Numbered from the stretch's first letter, positions 9,640 through 17,676 are shown. The stretch: DNA of 27,857 nucleotides from Allobosea sp. (GCA_024231975.1 JAAEQB010000042.1:1-27857); one strand, 5' to 3'. The notes: generated by a model from the letters alone, not told the origin. Numbers and translations are program-made.

Positions 9640-9672
9640 AAATTAGATGCCTATAGGCCTAGTTTATCAAAA
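9640..9672. promoter_or_regulatory. AT-rich divergent control region with nested palindromes
   Basis: Within the 180-base gap between the divergent genes at 9521 and 9702 lies an AT-rich stretch. It contains the perfect palindrome GCCTATAGGC (9649-9658) overlapping TAGGCCTA (9654-9661). The position, 40-50 bases before the exported-protein start, suits an operator for one of the two XRE proteins. No confident -35/-10 pair can be fixed. The rest of the gap shows nothing else recognisable. Confidence 0.4.
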
Positions 9673-9701
9673 CCAACCTGGCATTGAGGGGCGGTGGCCG
9701 C

Positions 9702-11162
9702 ATGTTCCGAACGATCCTGTCTCATCTGCTCATCGTAATGGCGCTCGGCCTCACGGCTGTGACAGCTCATGCCTTCCCGGATGCGGGCCTGCGGTTTCGC
9801 GACGATGGCGCGGCGGCGCAGGCCAAGACGCTCCGGCAGCGCTTCCAGCAGCTCGGCGGCGATCGTGGTGCCGATGTGCCCGCGCAGGCGGCCAGGCTTT
9901 CGGACCAGATTGCGCGCGTCGTCGCGATGCTTGACCTGTCGCAGTCAGCGATCCCGAAGGCGGGCCAGGTCTGCACCGAGATTCTTGGGCCGTGGTACTC
10001 GGCCGGACCGCCGTTGCTCGACACGAACGCGGCGCAGGTCAATGCCCGCACCCGCGCGGCCCGCAGCCTGACCATCAGCTGCTGGAATGCCGTCAACGCG
10101 CATCTTCTTGCCAATAAGGACGTCATCGTCAGCGGCATGCTCGATTGGATCGCCATCTGGGCAGCCAAGGAGGCCATCGGCACGGCGCGAGGCTGGTGCA
10201 CCGGCTATGGCGCGCAGGACAATTGGTGGCCGCTACGCAGCTTTTATCCGGACGACCTGATCAATTCCGTCATCGCCGGCTGTACAGCAAAAGCCGACGC
10301 CGTGCTGGCCAAGGCGGCCGAGACCCGGATCCAGGCTGCGATCGCGACAGCCGAGCGCAGCGATCGGACGCTGGAGGCCATGGTCGCCGCCAAGTGGTTG
10401 CCGATGCCCAATCTCGGGATCGGCGACCCGGCGCTCGCCCGCAGCGCGAAGGAGCGCTACGAGGCCGCGGTCCTGCCGATCCGACGGCAGGTGACCGACG
10501 AGATCGTCGAAAAGCTGGAGGAGGCTTATGGCAACAAGATCGTCGCCGACAAGCTGATCCGCACGGCGCGGCAGGCGTGCAACGAGGTCTGGTCGAAGGC
10601 GCTGTTCTCCAGCCAGGACGACGGCATGCGCGCCATCGATATCTCCTGCAAGAGCATGGAAGCCGCCTTCGTGAAGCGCGCCTGCAAGGCTGCCCTCGAC
10701 AAGGCCGGGATCGAGACGCTGGGTGGGCCGAAGCTGATGACGGTCGCGCGCGCCAACGGGACCTTGGGTCCGGTCGACTACAACACCATGGTCTGCGCCG
10801 CTGCAATCGACGGCTTTGCCGTCACGACGAGCACCTCCTGGTTTGGATCGCCTTCGATCACGATCGGATCGGCGCGGGGTGATGCCACTGTTACGATGAA
10901 GCTGCGCAAGACGACCCGCGAAGGCGGGGTCGAGGTCTGGGAGATTGGCGAGCTTGAGGGAAAAGCTCCGCTGACCAAGGCCTCCGATCTCGTCGGCTGC
11001 CTGGCGACGACGCTCGACCGCAACCACCCGACGCCGGTCGTCCGCAGCCTGGGCTATGCGACGGGTGCCGTGGTCACGCTCGCCGATCTGATGAGCGGCA
11101 GCGGCCTGACCACGTTCGAATGCCGCGATGCCAAACTGCGTTGGCTGGAGACGGCGCGATGA
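9702..11162 (+). CDS. Exported protein of unknown function, Cys-rich
   Basis: A 486-residue protein with a clear Sec signal peptide (MFRTILSHLL... with hydrophobic core, likely cleavage after AHA at 22-24), so it should act in the periplasm or outside. The mature chain is helix-rich in its first two thirds and has roughly ten cysteines, many paired by spacing (e.g. ISCKSMEAAFVKRACKAAL near 312-330), suggesting disulphides. The last third is more beta-like (SITIGSARGDATVTMKLRK). I recognise no domain. The ATG at 9702 has GAGGGG nine bases upstream. Its stop overlaps the next start as ATGA, so the two exported proteins are translationally coupled. They are the only rightward genes in this cluster and the only exported ones. 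Confidence 0.8.
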   Translation: MFRTILSHLLIVMALGLTAVTAHAFPDAGLRFRDDGAAAQAKTLRQRFQQLGGDRGADVPAQAARLSDQIARVVAMLDLSQSAIPKAGQVCTEILGPWYSAGPPLLDTNAAQVNARTRAARSLTISCWNAVNAHLLANKDVIVSGMLDWIAIWAAKEAIGTARGWCTGYGAQDNWWPLRSFYPDDLINSVIAGCTAKADAVLAKAAETRIQAAIATAERSDRTLEAMVAAKWLPMPNLGIGDPALARSAKERYEAAVLPIRRQVTDEIVEKLEEAYGNKIVADKLIRTARQACNEVWSKALFSSQDDGMRAIDISCKSMEAAFVKRACKAALDKAGIETLGGPKLMTVARANGTLGPVDYNTMVCAAAIDGFAVTTSTSWFGSPSITIGSARGDATVTMKLRKTTREGGVEVWEIGELEGKAPLTKASDLVGCLATTLDRNHPTPVVRSLGYATGAVVTLADLMSGSGLTTFECRDAKLRWLETAR

Positions 11163-12193
11163 TCCGTGCAGCGATGAGCCATACGCGATATTGGCTGGCC
11201 GTACTGGGACTGATGCTCGCCACCGCGACTGCCCAGGCCGAGGTCGCCGAGCACTATCGCGACGCCGATGGCGCGCTCGGAATCGCGCAGGGACCTGCCG
11301 CCGTTGCGATCCGCACGGCCTTGACCGCCAGGACCCGGAACTGCACCGGCATGGACTTCAAGCCGATCCGCTGTGCGCTCGCCGACAACGCCATCAACGC
11401 CGACGTGCATTACAGCTCCGCCGACGCCGACAGCCGCAAGCTCGCCTTCGTCTCGGTGCGCTGGCAGTCCGACCAGACCGGCAATGCCGTCGAGGCCAAA
11501 GGGCTGGTGTTCGTCGCAGAGCCCGGCGTGCCGTTCCGCCTGCTCGGCGAGACCAATCTGATCGGCGAAAGCGTCCGCGAGGTCATCTTCGAGCGGCAGC
11601 GAATCACCTATGCAACGGGCTATCTGCGTGGAGGTGATTCTCGCAGCGAAACGACGGGGCGGAGGCGCTATGAGGTTCCGCTGAACGCAGATGGGATCGG
11701 GCCGGTCGCGATCCAGCGAACCGGGTTCGGCGCCACTGTTACCGCCAAACCGTCAACACAGCCGGACGAGGCGCTTCAGCTCGTCAAAAGGCTTTATGAG
11801 GCCGGCGAGGACTACGCCGGGCTGTTTGGCGCGGCGTCCGCGAAGAACGGTCTCTTCTCACCGGGGCTTGCCTTGGCCATCCGTGAAGCAACGCAACTAT
11901 CCCGGCGTTGCCCGATCTATGACGGCGATCCGCGTCTGGGCGGCGCCCAGGGCGCCGGGGGTCCTATCCGGATGCGCTACGATCAGCCGAACCGTCAGGA
12001 CGGTGCTGACCATCGGACCGTTACCGTCACCGCGGCGCAAGCCGAGGCGCCCGATGCGATCTCGCGCACGCGCGTCACCCTGATCAAGACAGCTGTCGGC
12101 TGGCGGATCGACGATCTCGCGACGGAAGGCGCTCACGCCTACGGCACGGCGCTGTCTTCGGGGATCGCCCGATGCCGATCGCGAGCCCGCTGA
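11159..12193 (+). CDS. Exported protein, DUF3828-like C-terminal region
   Basis: A 344-residue exported protein. The signal peptide has a hydrophobic core LAVLGLMLATATAQA with probable cleavage after AQA (25-27). Residues about 30-170 form one region of unknown type. From about 205 the pattern FSPGLALAIREA ... CPIYDGDPRLGGAQ ... RTRVTLIKTAVGWRIDDLATE resembles DUF3828/YbjP-type lipoprotein-like domains, in which a final WRIDDI-like motif is typical; I call this similarity, not identity. The start at 11159 overlaps the stop of the previous gene (ATGA). Transcription ends at a strong hairpin 13 bases past the stop. The two proteins may form a periplasmic pair. Confidence 0.75.
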   Translation: MIRAAMSHTRYWLAVLGLMLATATAQAEVAEHYRDADGALGIAQGPAAVAIRTALTARTRNCTGMDFKPIRCALADNAINADVHYSSADADSRKLAFVSVRWQSDQTGNAVEAKGLVFVAEPGVPFRLLGETNLIGESVREVIFERQRITYATGYLRGGDSRSETTGRRRYEVPLNADGIGPVAIQRTGFGATVTAKPSTQPDEALQLVKRLYEAGEDYAGLFGAASAKNGLFSPGLALAIREATQLSRRCPIYDGDPRLGGAQGAGGPIRMRYDQPNRQDGADHRTVTVTAAQAEAPDAISRTRVTLIKTAVGWRIDDLATEGAHAYGTALSSGIARCRSRAR

Positions 12194-12206
12194 CGTTGGC
12201 ATCGAA

Positions 12207-12236
12207 AAGGGCAGTGCCCGCGAGAGCACTGCCCTT
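12207..12236. terminator. Bidirectional terminator between convergent genes
   Basis: A perfect 11-bp stem AAGGGCAGTGC/GCACTGCCCTT with an 8-base loop. It lies between the convergent stops at 12193 (+) and 12257 (-). The minus-strand tail is TTTTCGATGCC, close to the tail at 8881-8895; the plus-strand tail is CCTTTG. It can serve both directions. Confidence 0.75.
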
Positions 12237-12256
12237 CCTTTGTCATCGCCGGTCGA

Positions 12257-13255
12257 TCAGACCCACTCGCTCCAGTCGAAGTTCAGGACGTCGCGAGCAT
12301 CGGGCGGCAACGACTTCACCCAGGCGGCATCAGCAGCGATATGCCGGACGGCGCCCTGCTGGTGCACCGGATCGCCCATCTCGCCCCTGAGGTTGACCAG
12401 GTCGACGATCGCGCGCTTGGTGGCCAGCGCCGACCGGTTGTGAAGCGGCCAGATCATGACCTGCGCCGCCGCGAGGTAACCGGCGATGCGGGCTCCTTCT
12501 GCCGCGACCATCAGCTCGCTCGCATTGCCCGGGCCGCGCTGCGCGAGCGCGACCAGCCGGTCGCAGGTCTGGAACATCTTGCGGGCCCGCACCAGGAGAT
12601 GATCGGGGTCAGGCGCAGTCTTGGCGAAGCCGGTCCAGTCTGCGATCTGTTTGTGGGCGTAGACCGGCAGGCCTCCGCGCGGTTCCAGGCCGTCCGTGAG
12701 GTTCCAGCGCTCGAGCGGCCAGGCCGACAGTCCCCGGCTGTCGCCCTGCGGCGCCGCCGGAGCCGGCGGCAGCATCAGCTCGGGAACGGCGAAGGCCGCC
12801 CGCTTCCAGCGGATGCGGCGTGCCAACGTCGCATCCGTCGTCGAGACGTGCGATGGGTCGCGGCGATGGTGCAGCGCGCCGGTCTGGTCGGCGAGCGCCA
12901 ACTTGGCCTCGGCCATGTCGAGGTCGTCAGCCGGCCAGATCGCGGTCAGCGCGACGAGGCTGAGGCTCATGATCTGCAGCCCGGCGCAGACCCGCTCCTG
13001 GATGTCATGCTCCAGCACGTCGAAGAGACCGAGCCGGAACTCTTCGCTCTGGAGGCTCTTTGCGCTGCGTGCCGCGCTTTTGAGATCGATGGCCTGGCGC
13101 CGGAAGGCTACCAGTTCCTCGACGCTGGGATTGTCACTGCCGACGACCTCCATCGCGACCGCGATGGGATCGCGCAGTCCCTTGTCGTGACGCTCCTCCA
13201 CCGGGCCACCGGTGCGCGGGGCGAGCGAGCGCCCGCCCTGGTCATTCTTGCTCAT
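12257..13255 (-). CDS. Paralogue C of a WP-motif family (unknown function)
   Basis: A 332-residue helical cytosolic protein, a plain paralogue of D. Shared blocks in order: DP-[IL]-A near residue 29, NPSVEELVAFR / DPSLAELIAFR, a first AIWP with W107 and Lys118 in both proteins, the Pro-rich linker MLPPAPAAP, GL-x-x-WPL-x-R, WTGF, DRL-x-x-LA, GARI-x-Y-x-AAA-x-x-x-WP with W269, and HQQ-x-A-x-RH. The two AIWP/IWP segments look like an internal repeat with a Lys nine residues after WP. The C-terminal motif also occurs in A and B. The start at 13255 has AAGAG six bases upstream. No enzymatic residue pattern is apparent. Confidence 0.72.
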   Translation of the reverse strand: MSKNDQGGRSLAPRTGGPVEERHDKGLRDPIAVAMEVVGSDNPSVEELVAFRRQAIDLKSAARSAKSLQSEEFRLGLFDVLEHDIQERVCAGLQIMSLSLVALTAIWPADDLDMAEAKLALADQTGALHHRRDPSHVSTTDATLARRIRWKRAAFAVPELMLPPAPAAPQGDSRGLSAWPLERWNLTDGLEPRGGLPVYAHKQIADWTGFAKTAPDPDHLLVRARKMFQTCDRLVALAQRGPGNASELMVAAEGARIAGYLAAAQVMIWPLHNRSALATKRAIVDLVNLRGEMGDPVHQQGAVRHIAADAAWVKSLPPDARDVLNFDWSEWV

Positions 13256-13321
13256 GTCGAACTCTTTTCATTGTGGGTCGCGACCATCTGGCCGCACCGT
13301 CCCTCCGTTCCCGAACCAAGA

Positions 13322-13345
13322 ATGGCGCCCCCAAAGGGGCGCCAT
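13322..13345 (-). terminator. Hairpin after paralogue D
   Basis: A perfect 10-bp stem ATGGCGCCCC/GGGGCGCCAT with loop CAAA on the plus strand. It lies between the stop of D (13382) and the start of C (13255). The minus-strand tail is TCTTGG, with few U residues, so termination strength is uncertain. Confidence 0.55.
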
Positions 13346-13381
13346 CGCCATCTCCTGTCCGTGTTGGCTCGACGAAGCCCG

Positions 13382-14386
13382 TCAGACGACGGGTACCCAA
13401 TCGGGATGAAGTTCGAGCGTCGCCCCGAACCTGAACCCCATCGCGATCCAGTTGGCCTGTGAGACGACATGCCGGATCGCCGCCTGCTGGTGCAGCCGAT
13501 CAGGCCGGCAGGCCCGCTCATTGACGCGCTCGACCAGCCTGAGCTTGGCCTCGGCATCCGCCGAATGCAGCATGGCCGGCCAGATCGCGCCCCGCGCCGC
13601 GGCGAAGTAAGCCAGGATGCGCGCGCCATCCGCCCCGCGCCGCAGATCAGATGGATCTCCAGCCTGACTCTCGGCCAGCACATCGAGCCGGTCGGCGATG
13701 GCGATCATTCGCGTGAAGCGATCGACGAGGTCGGAGATCGCCGGATAGGCGTCGGTAAAGCCCGCCCAGCGGGTGACCTGAGCGTTGCTCAACGTCATCT
13801 CACCGCCGTCATGCCGGACCATGTCGACCAGGTCGAAGCGCGACAGCGGCCAGTTGGCCAGGCCGCGGTCATCGGGTGACGGCGGCGGGGGAGCCGGCGG
13901 CACGATCCCTTCGCCGGCCGAGAAGGCGGCGCGGTGGAGCCTGATGCGGGTGGCCGTCTCGACCGACAGCATCGGCGCCATGCCGTACGCGGCGTCGTCG
14001 CCATGCATCCGCGTCTCCCGGGCCAGCGCCTGCTTGGCGTCGGCCTCTTCGATCGTGTCGGGCGGCCAGATCGCGACGATGGCACTGCAGCTCAGGCCGA
14101 AGATTTTCAAGCCGACCTTGGTCATCTTCTGATCACGTGTCTCTTTCAGGCCGAAGGGCAAGCGATCGGCCTCGTCCTCGCAGCGCTTGGCCTCGCGGGC
14201 GAACGCCTTGAGGTCGGGCCGGCTGTCGCGGAAGGCGATCAGCTCGGCCAGCGAGGGATCCTCGCCGACCTGCTCGCTCATCCAGGCGAGCGGATCGCGG
14301 ATCGGGCCAAGCGGCCCGCCGCCATCCCCCGCTGCTGCATCGTCCGACAGCGGAGCGATGCTCCTGTCCTGCTTGTTCTTGGTCAT
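13382..14386 (-). CDS. Paralogue D of a WP-motif family (unknown function)
   Basis: A 334-residue cytosolic protein paralogous to C along its whole length, with the first WP tryptophan at 107 and the second at 269 in both. The first segment reads LSCSAIVAIWPPD and the second RILAYFAAARGAIWP, which closely resembles LILAYARLLRIALWP of B; this links the A/B and C/D pairs. A Pro-rich linker (PPAPPPPSP) near 180 separates two helical halves. The start at 14386 is supported by GAGAG seven bases upstream. Hairpins stand on both sides (14451-14478 and 13322-13345), as with B. Function is unknown. Confidence 0.72.
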   Translation of the reverse strand: MTKNKQDRSIAPLSDDAAAGDGGGPLGPIRDPLAWMSEQVGEDPSLAELIAFRDSRPDLKAFAREAKRCEDEADRLPFGLKETRDQKMTKVGLKIFGLSCSAIVAIWPPDTIEEADAKQALARETRMHGDDAAYGMAPMLSVETATRIRLHRAAFSAGEGIVPPAPPPPSPDDRGLANWPLSRFDLVDMVRHDGGEMTLSNAQVTRWAGFTDAYPAISDLVDRFTRMIAIADRLDVLAESQAGDPSDLRRGADGARILAYFAAARGAIWPAMLHSADAEAKLRLVERVNERACRPDRLHQQAAIRHVVSQANWIAMGFRFGATLELHPDWVPVV

Positions 14387-14450
14387 TTTGAAACTCTCGA
14401 GTGGGTCACAGCCCCATCGGCTGCGCTTCACCTCCGCCCTGCCGGAATCG

Positions 14451-14478
14451 ACAAAGGCGCCGTCGCCGGCGCCTTTGT
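14451..14478 (-). terminator. Terminator after the exonuclease gene
   Basis: A perfect 11-bp stem ACAAAGGCGCC/GGCGCCTTTGT with a 6-base loop, 26 bases beyond the stop at 14504. The minus-strand tail CGATTCCGGCA is identical to that of the hairpin at 8895-8920. Confidence 0.65.
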
Positions 14479-14503
14479 CCTCATCGACCTGTCCTGGTTC
14501 GTC

Positions 14504-15910
14504 TTAAGCCGCGAGCGCGAAGAACTCGCTGCGCTCGCTAAGCCAGCGCTCGATCGCATCGAGATGCGCCTGACGATCCGCATCGTCGAGCGCCAGCGCC
14601 TGGCGCAAGACCGCGATCTCGGCGAGCGCTTTCGGCAGCGTCAGCCAGGGCACGTCGTTCTCGGTCGTCAGCCGCTCGCGCAACCAGGCCTGGCCCTTCT
14701 GCCAGGCCATCGGAGACAGCGATTGCGGTGCCTCCAGCAGCGTCAGCCGGTTGGCGAAGGCTTTGAGCCGCTCGTCACTGAGACCGGCCGCGATCGCCGG
14801 GCGATCTACCCAGGGCGAGGCATGCCAGCGCGCACAGTCACGGGCGTCCTCGTGCGAGATGAACCCGCCCGAATACAGCGTCGCCTCATGATGCGGCGAC
14901 GCCTCGCGGTCGGCGAAGCGACTGGCGAGCGCCGTTGCGAGGTTGGCGCGGAAGCCGGCATGTGCGCGGATGCGAAGCGCGCGCTCGTGGTAGAGCGCGA
15001 TCTCGCGGTGCTCGGGCGGCAGGGCGTGGCAGCCCTGCTCGTACCCGACCAGGATCGGCTGGGCGTTGGTCTTGACCGTCCGGATCGGCCGGGCGTCTCG
15101 CTGCGAGAAGAGGGCGATGATGTCCTCAACTGCCAGGCCGAGATAGCTTGCCGGATCGATCGTGAGGTCGACTGCCGCCCACGACGTCGCGACCGTCGGG
15201 TTCGGCGTCACGCCGACCACCGGCGTCAGCCTCGAAGCGCCACCCAGCAACAGCACCTCGCCGCTGGCGAGCATCCGGCTCGGCACGCCCTTGTCGGCAA
15301 GGCGAAGCATCGTCGCGACGGTTGCGGGTGCAACCTCGCGCAGGTGCCGGAACAGAGCCAGCGTCGCCCTGGTGTCGGCCATCGCATCATGGGCCTCGTC
15401 CTCGGACAGCGCGATGCCATTGGTGCGACAGATATCGCCGAGCTTGAAGCTCGGCTTGGCCGTTGCACCAAGCGGGACCGCGATGACGCCAGGCTCCAGC
15501 ATCGCCACCGCCCTGACCATCGTCAGCAGGTCGGCGCGGCGATGTCCATTCCACGAGGTCGCGTAAGGCGACATCAGATGGGTGAAGAAGCCATGACGCA
15601 GGATCTCCTCGTCATAGCGCAGCGTGTTGTAGCCGATGATGGTCGCCGGCGCCCACGCCTCCAGCGCCTTGGCGATGATGCCGAGCATCTCCGTCGTCGA
15701 CAGCGGCGCCTGCTCGAGCTGCTCGGGCCGGATGCCGGTGGTCAGCAAAGCACCGGGCGCCGGCACGATATGCGCCGGCAGGCGGCAACGCAGCGAGAGC
15801 TCGCCCAGGGGCTGGAGCGCGGCGTCGGTGTGGATCAGCGCGGCCTGCAGCGGCACGTTCCACTGCGGTTCGAGACCGGTGGTCTCGAGATCATAGATCA
15901 CGAAGGACAT
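14504..15910 (-). CDS. sbcB: Exodeoxyribonuclease I-like 3'-5' exonuclease
   Basis: A 468-residue homologue of E. coli exonuclease I (475 residues), which degrades single-stranded DNA from the 3' end in recombination and mismatch repair. The DEDDh exonuclease residues are all present: Asp7 and Glu9 in YDLETTG, Asp100 in GYNTLRYDEEI, and His174 and Asp179 in HDAMADTRAT. The stretch PYATSWNGHRRADLL and PSFKLGDICRTNGI match ExoI-specific blocks. The C-terminal part (about 200-468) corresponds to the SH3-like and helical ExoI domains that form the DNA clamp. The ATG at 15910 lies 12 bases after the stop of the gene at 15923-16438, so the two are cotranscribed. ExoI-type enzymes are not universal in alphaproteobacteria, so this may be an island copy. 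In this context it could process mobile DNA. Confidence 0.9.
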   Translation of the reverse strand: MSFVIYDLETTGLEPQWNVPLQAALIHTDAALQPLGELSLRCRLPAHIVPAPGALLTTGIRPEQLEQAPLSTTEMLGIIAKALEAWAPATIIGYNTLRYDEEILRHGFFTHLMSPYATSWNGHRRADLLTMVRAVAMLEPGVIAVPLGATAKPSFKLGDICRTNGIALSEDEAHDAMADTRATLALFRHLREVAPATVATMLRLADKGVPSRMLASGEVLLLGGASRLTPVVGVTPNPTVATSWAAVDLTIDPASYLGLAVEDIIALFSQRDARPIRTVKTNAQPILVGYEQGCHALPPEHREIALYHERALRIRAHAGFRANLATALASRFADREASPHHEATLYSGGFISHEDARDCARWHASPWVDRPAIAAGLSDERLKAFANRLTLLEAPQSLSPMAWQKGQAWLRERLTTENDVPWLTLPKALAEIAVLRQALALDDADRQAHLDAIERWLSERSEFFALAA

Positions 15911-15922
15911 GGGCTCAGGTCC

Positions 15923-16438
15923 TCAGTGCCGGCTCGGCGAGCCAGGCGACATCGGCACCTTGCTCAGGTTGATGCCGAGTTCGCGGGCATCCTGCTGCAT
16001 CGCAGCCTCGACCATCCAGGACGTCCGCGTACGGCGGATCTCGTCTTCGTCGAAGGCGATCGCCTCATAGACCATGATCTTGCGCTCGAAGTGGCCGGTC
16101 TCGCGCGCGGGCGCCTCCGCCAGCATGAAGGCAAAGAAGCGTGCGGTCGCCCGCGCCCCTTCCGCCAGTTGCAGGCCGTTGAGGCTGCCATGTTCCGGAT
16201 AGTTCCGCTCCGGATTCTGCTCGAGCAGCAGCGCATGCGCCATGGCCTCCTGCCAGAGCCAATAGAACCGCTCGACCTCGTCCGTCGTCATCCGATAGCT
16301 GCGCTGGTAGCGAGCCAGCTCCGCGTCCGTCGGGCGCGCCTCGTCCCAGGCGGTGTCGCCGCCCTGCTTCGTCTTCGTCATTCCCATAAGTCCGTTCAGG
16401 CTCGCTTGACCCGGAACGGCTCGTCGGCTCTCGTTCAC
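15923..16438 (-). CDS. Hypothetical protein cotranscribed with the exonuclease
   Basis: A 171-residue soluble protein of unknown family. It has a Trp/Tyr-rich helix VERFYWLWQEAMAHALLLEQN near residue 60 and a second helical region RATARFFAFMLAEA near 100. Acidic residues dominate the C-terminal half. The GTG at 16438 is chosen because it is preceded by AGGGAACCCCC, the leader also used by the small XRE gene at 9194. ATG codons at 16387 or 16381 are possible but lack a ribosome site. It sits 12 bases before the exonuclease I gene and may encode a partner. It is the outermost gene of the cluster on this side. Confidence 0.65.
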   Translation of the reverse strand: MNESRRAVPGQASLNGLMGMTKTKQGGDTAWDEARPTDAELARYQRSYRMTTDEVERFYWLWQEAMAHALLLEQNPERNYPEHGSLNGLQLAEGARATARFFAFMLAEAPARETGHFERKIMVYEAIAFDEDEIRRTRTSWMVEAAMQQDARELGINLSKVPMSPGSPSRH

Positions 16439-16622
16439 GGGGGTTCCCTGAAGCGGGTTCCGCTCATTGCGAGTTCCTGCCCGATTACCTCTCCCTGTAG
16501 TGCCGCCAATGCGCAATTCTGGCCCATTCCCGACGTTTAGAATGTCTGCTCGTGGGCAGTCTGCCGATACTGGCAACAGAGTAGCAGAGGGTTGCGCTAT
16601 TGGGTGCTCTGTCTGGCAACGA

Positions 16623-17618
16623 TCAGAGGCCCGTCATTTTGAGCGCAGCCTCCGGCAGTCGCTCACCCTGGATTTCGACCTTGGATGCCTCGGCGTCGAT
16701 GTCGGCCAGGTCGGACTGGGAAAGCTGGAGATCGACGGCGCCAAGGTTCTCCTCAAGACGGCTCAGCTTGGTGGTGCCGGGGATCGGCACGATCCATGGC
16801 TTCTGCGCCAGCAGCCATGCCAGCGCCACCTGAGCCGGCGTCGTTCCCCTGCGGTCGGCCACGGTCTTGATGACTTCCACAAGCGCCATGTTCGCCTTGC
16901 GGGCCTCCACGGAGAAACGCGGCACCGCACTCCGGAAATCGCCGGCGTCGAAGGTCGTGTGCTCATCGATCTTGCCGGTAAGGAAACCGGCGCCGAGGGG
17001 GCTGAAGGGCACGAAGCCGATCTGAAGCTCTTCCAGGGTCGGCAGGAGTTCCACTTCCGGGCCGCGCCAGAACAGCGAGTACTCGCTCTGGACGACCGTC
17101 AAGGGCTGGACGCCATGGGCGCGGCGGATCGTGGCGACGCCGGCCTCTGACAGCCCGAAATGCCTGACCTTGCCGGCGGCGATCAACTCCTTCACCGCGC
17201 CCGCGACGTCCTCGATCGGAACCAGCGGATCGACGCGGTGCTGGTAGAAGATGTCGATGCGATCGGTACCCAGGCGCCTGAGGCAGGCATCGGCGACACG
17301 CTTGATGTGTTCGGGCCGGCTGTTGGTGCCGCCGCGGCGCTCGCCCGTCTCAAGGTCGATGTCGAAGCCGAACTTGGTGGCAATCACGACCTCGTCGCGG
17401 ATGGGCGCAAGCGCCTCGCCGACGAGTTTCTCATTGGCGAAAGGCCCATAGGCTTCGGCCGTGTCGAACAGGGTGACGCCGCGCTGATGCGCTTCGCGGA
17501 TCAGGGTGATCATCTCCTGCTTGTCTGCCGGTGGACCGTAGAGGCCGGTCATGCCCATGCAGCCAAGCCCGAGCGCCGAGACTTCGAGGCCGGAAGCCCC
17601 GAGTTTGCGTGTGGTCAT
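16623..17618 (-). CDS. Aldo/keto reductase (AKR13-like)
   Basis: A 331-residue NADPH-dependent aldo/keto reductase that reduces aldehydes or ketones in the cytosol. The catalytic tetrad is visible as Asp52 and Tyr57 (FDTAEAYG), Lys82 (ATKFGF) and His127 (YQHRVD). The N-terminal LGLGCMGMTGLYG and the late IPGTTKLSRLEEN nucleotide-binding motif are typical of the YajO/AKR13 branch. The start at 17618 follows GGAGA by about nine bases; an ATG at 17633 is the alternative. It lies 58 bases downstream of the flavodoxin gene and shares its promoter. The natural substrate cannot be told. Such reductases often accompany regulators of reactive aldehyde or quinone stress. Confidence 0.93.
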   Translation of the reverse strand: MTTRKLGASGLEVSALGLGCMGMTGLYGPPADKQEMITLIREAHQRGVTLFDTAEAYGPFANEKLVGEALAPIRDEVVIATKFGFDIDLETGERRGGTNSRPEHIKRVADACLRRLGTDRIDIFYQHRVDPLVPIEDVAGAVKELIAAGKVRHFGLSEAGVATIRRAHGVQPLTVVQSEYSLFWRGPEVELLPTLEELQIGFVPFSPLGAGFLTGKIDEHTTFDAGDFRSAVPRFSVEARKANMALVEVIKTVADRRGTTPAQVALAWLLAQKPWIVPIPGTTKLSRLEENLGAVDLQLSQSDLADIDAEASKVEIQGERLPEAALKMTGL

Positions 17619-17676
17619 CGTGGTGGTCTCCATCAGAATGCGGTGTTCGATGCGATTGTGGGGGGCGCCGCGACGG

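Noticed and set aside
13934..16540. A very long open frame (868 codons) on the plus strand opposite D, ExoI and its partner.
   Set aside because: It is the antisense shadow of GC-rich genes. Its translation lacks domain signatures and is Arg/Gly/Asp-biased, whereas the minus strand has DEDDh motifs and ribosome sites.
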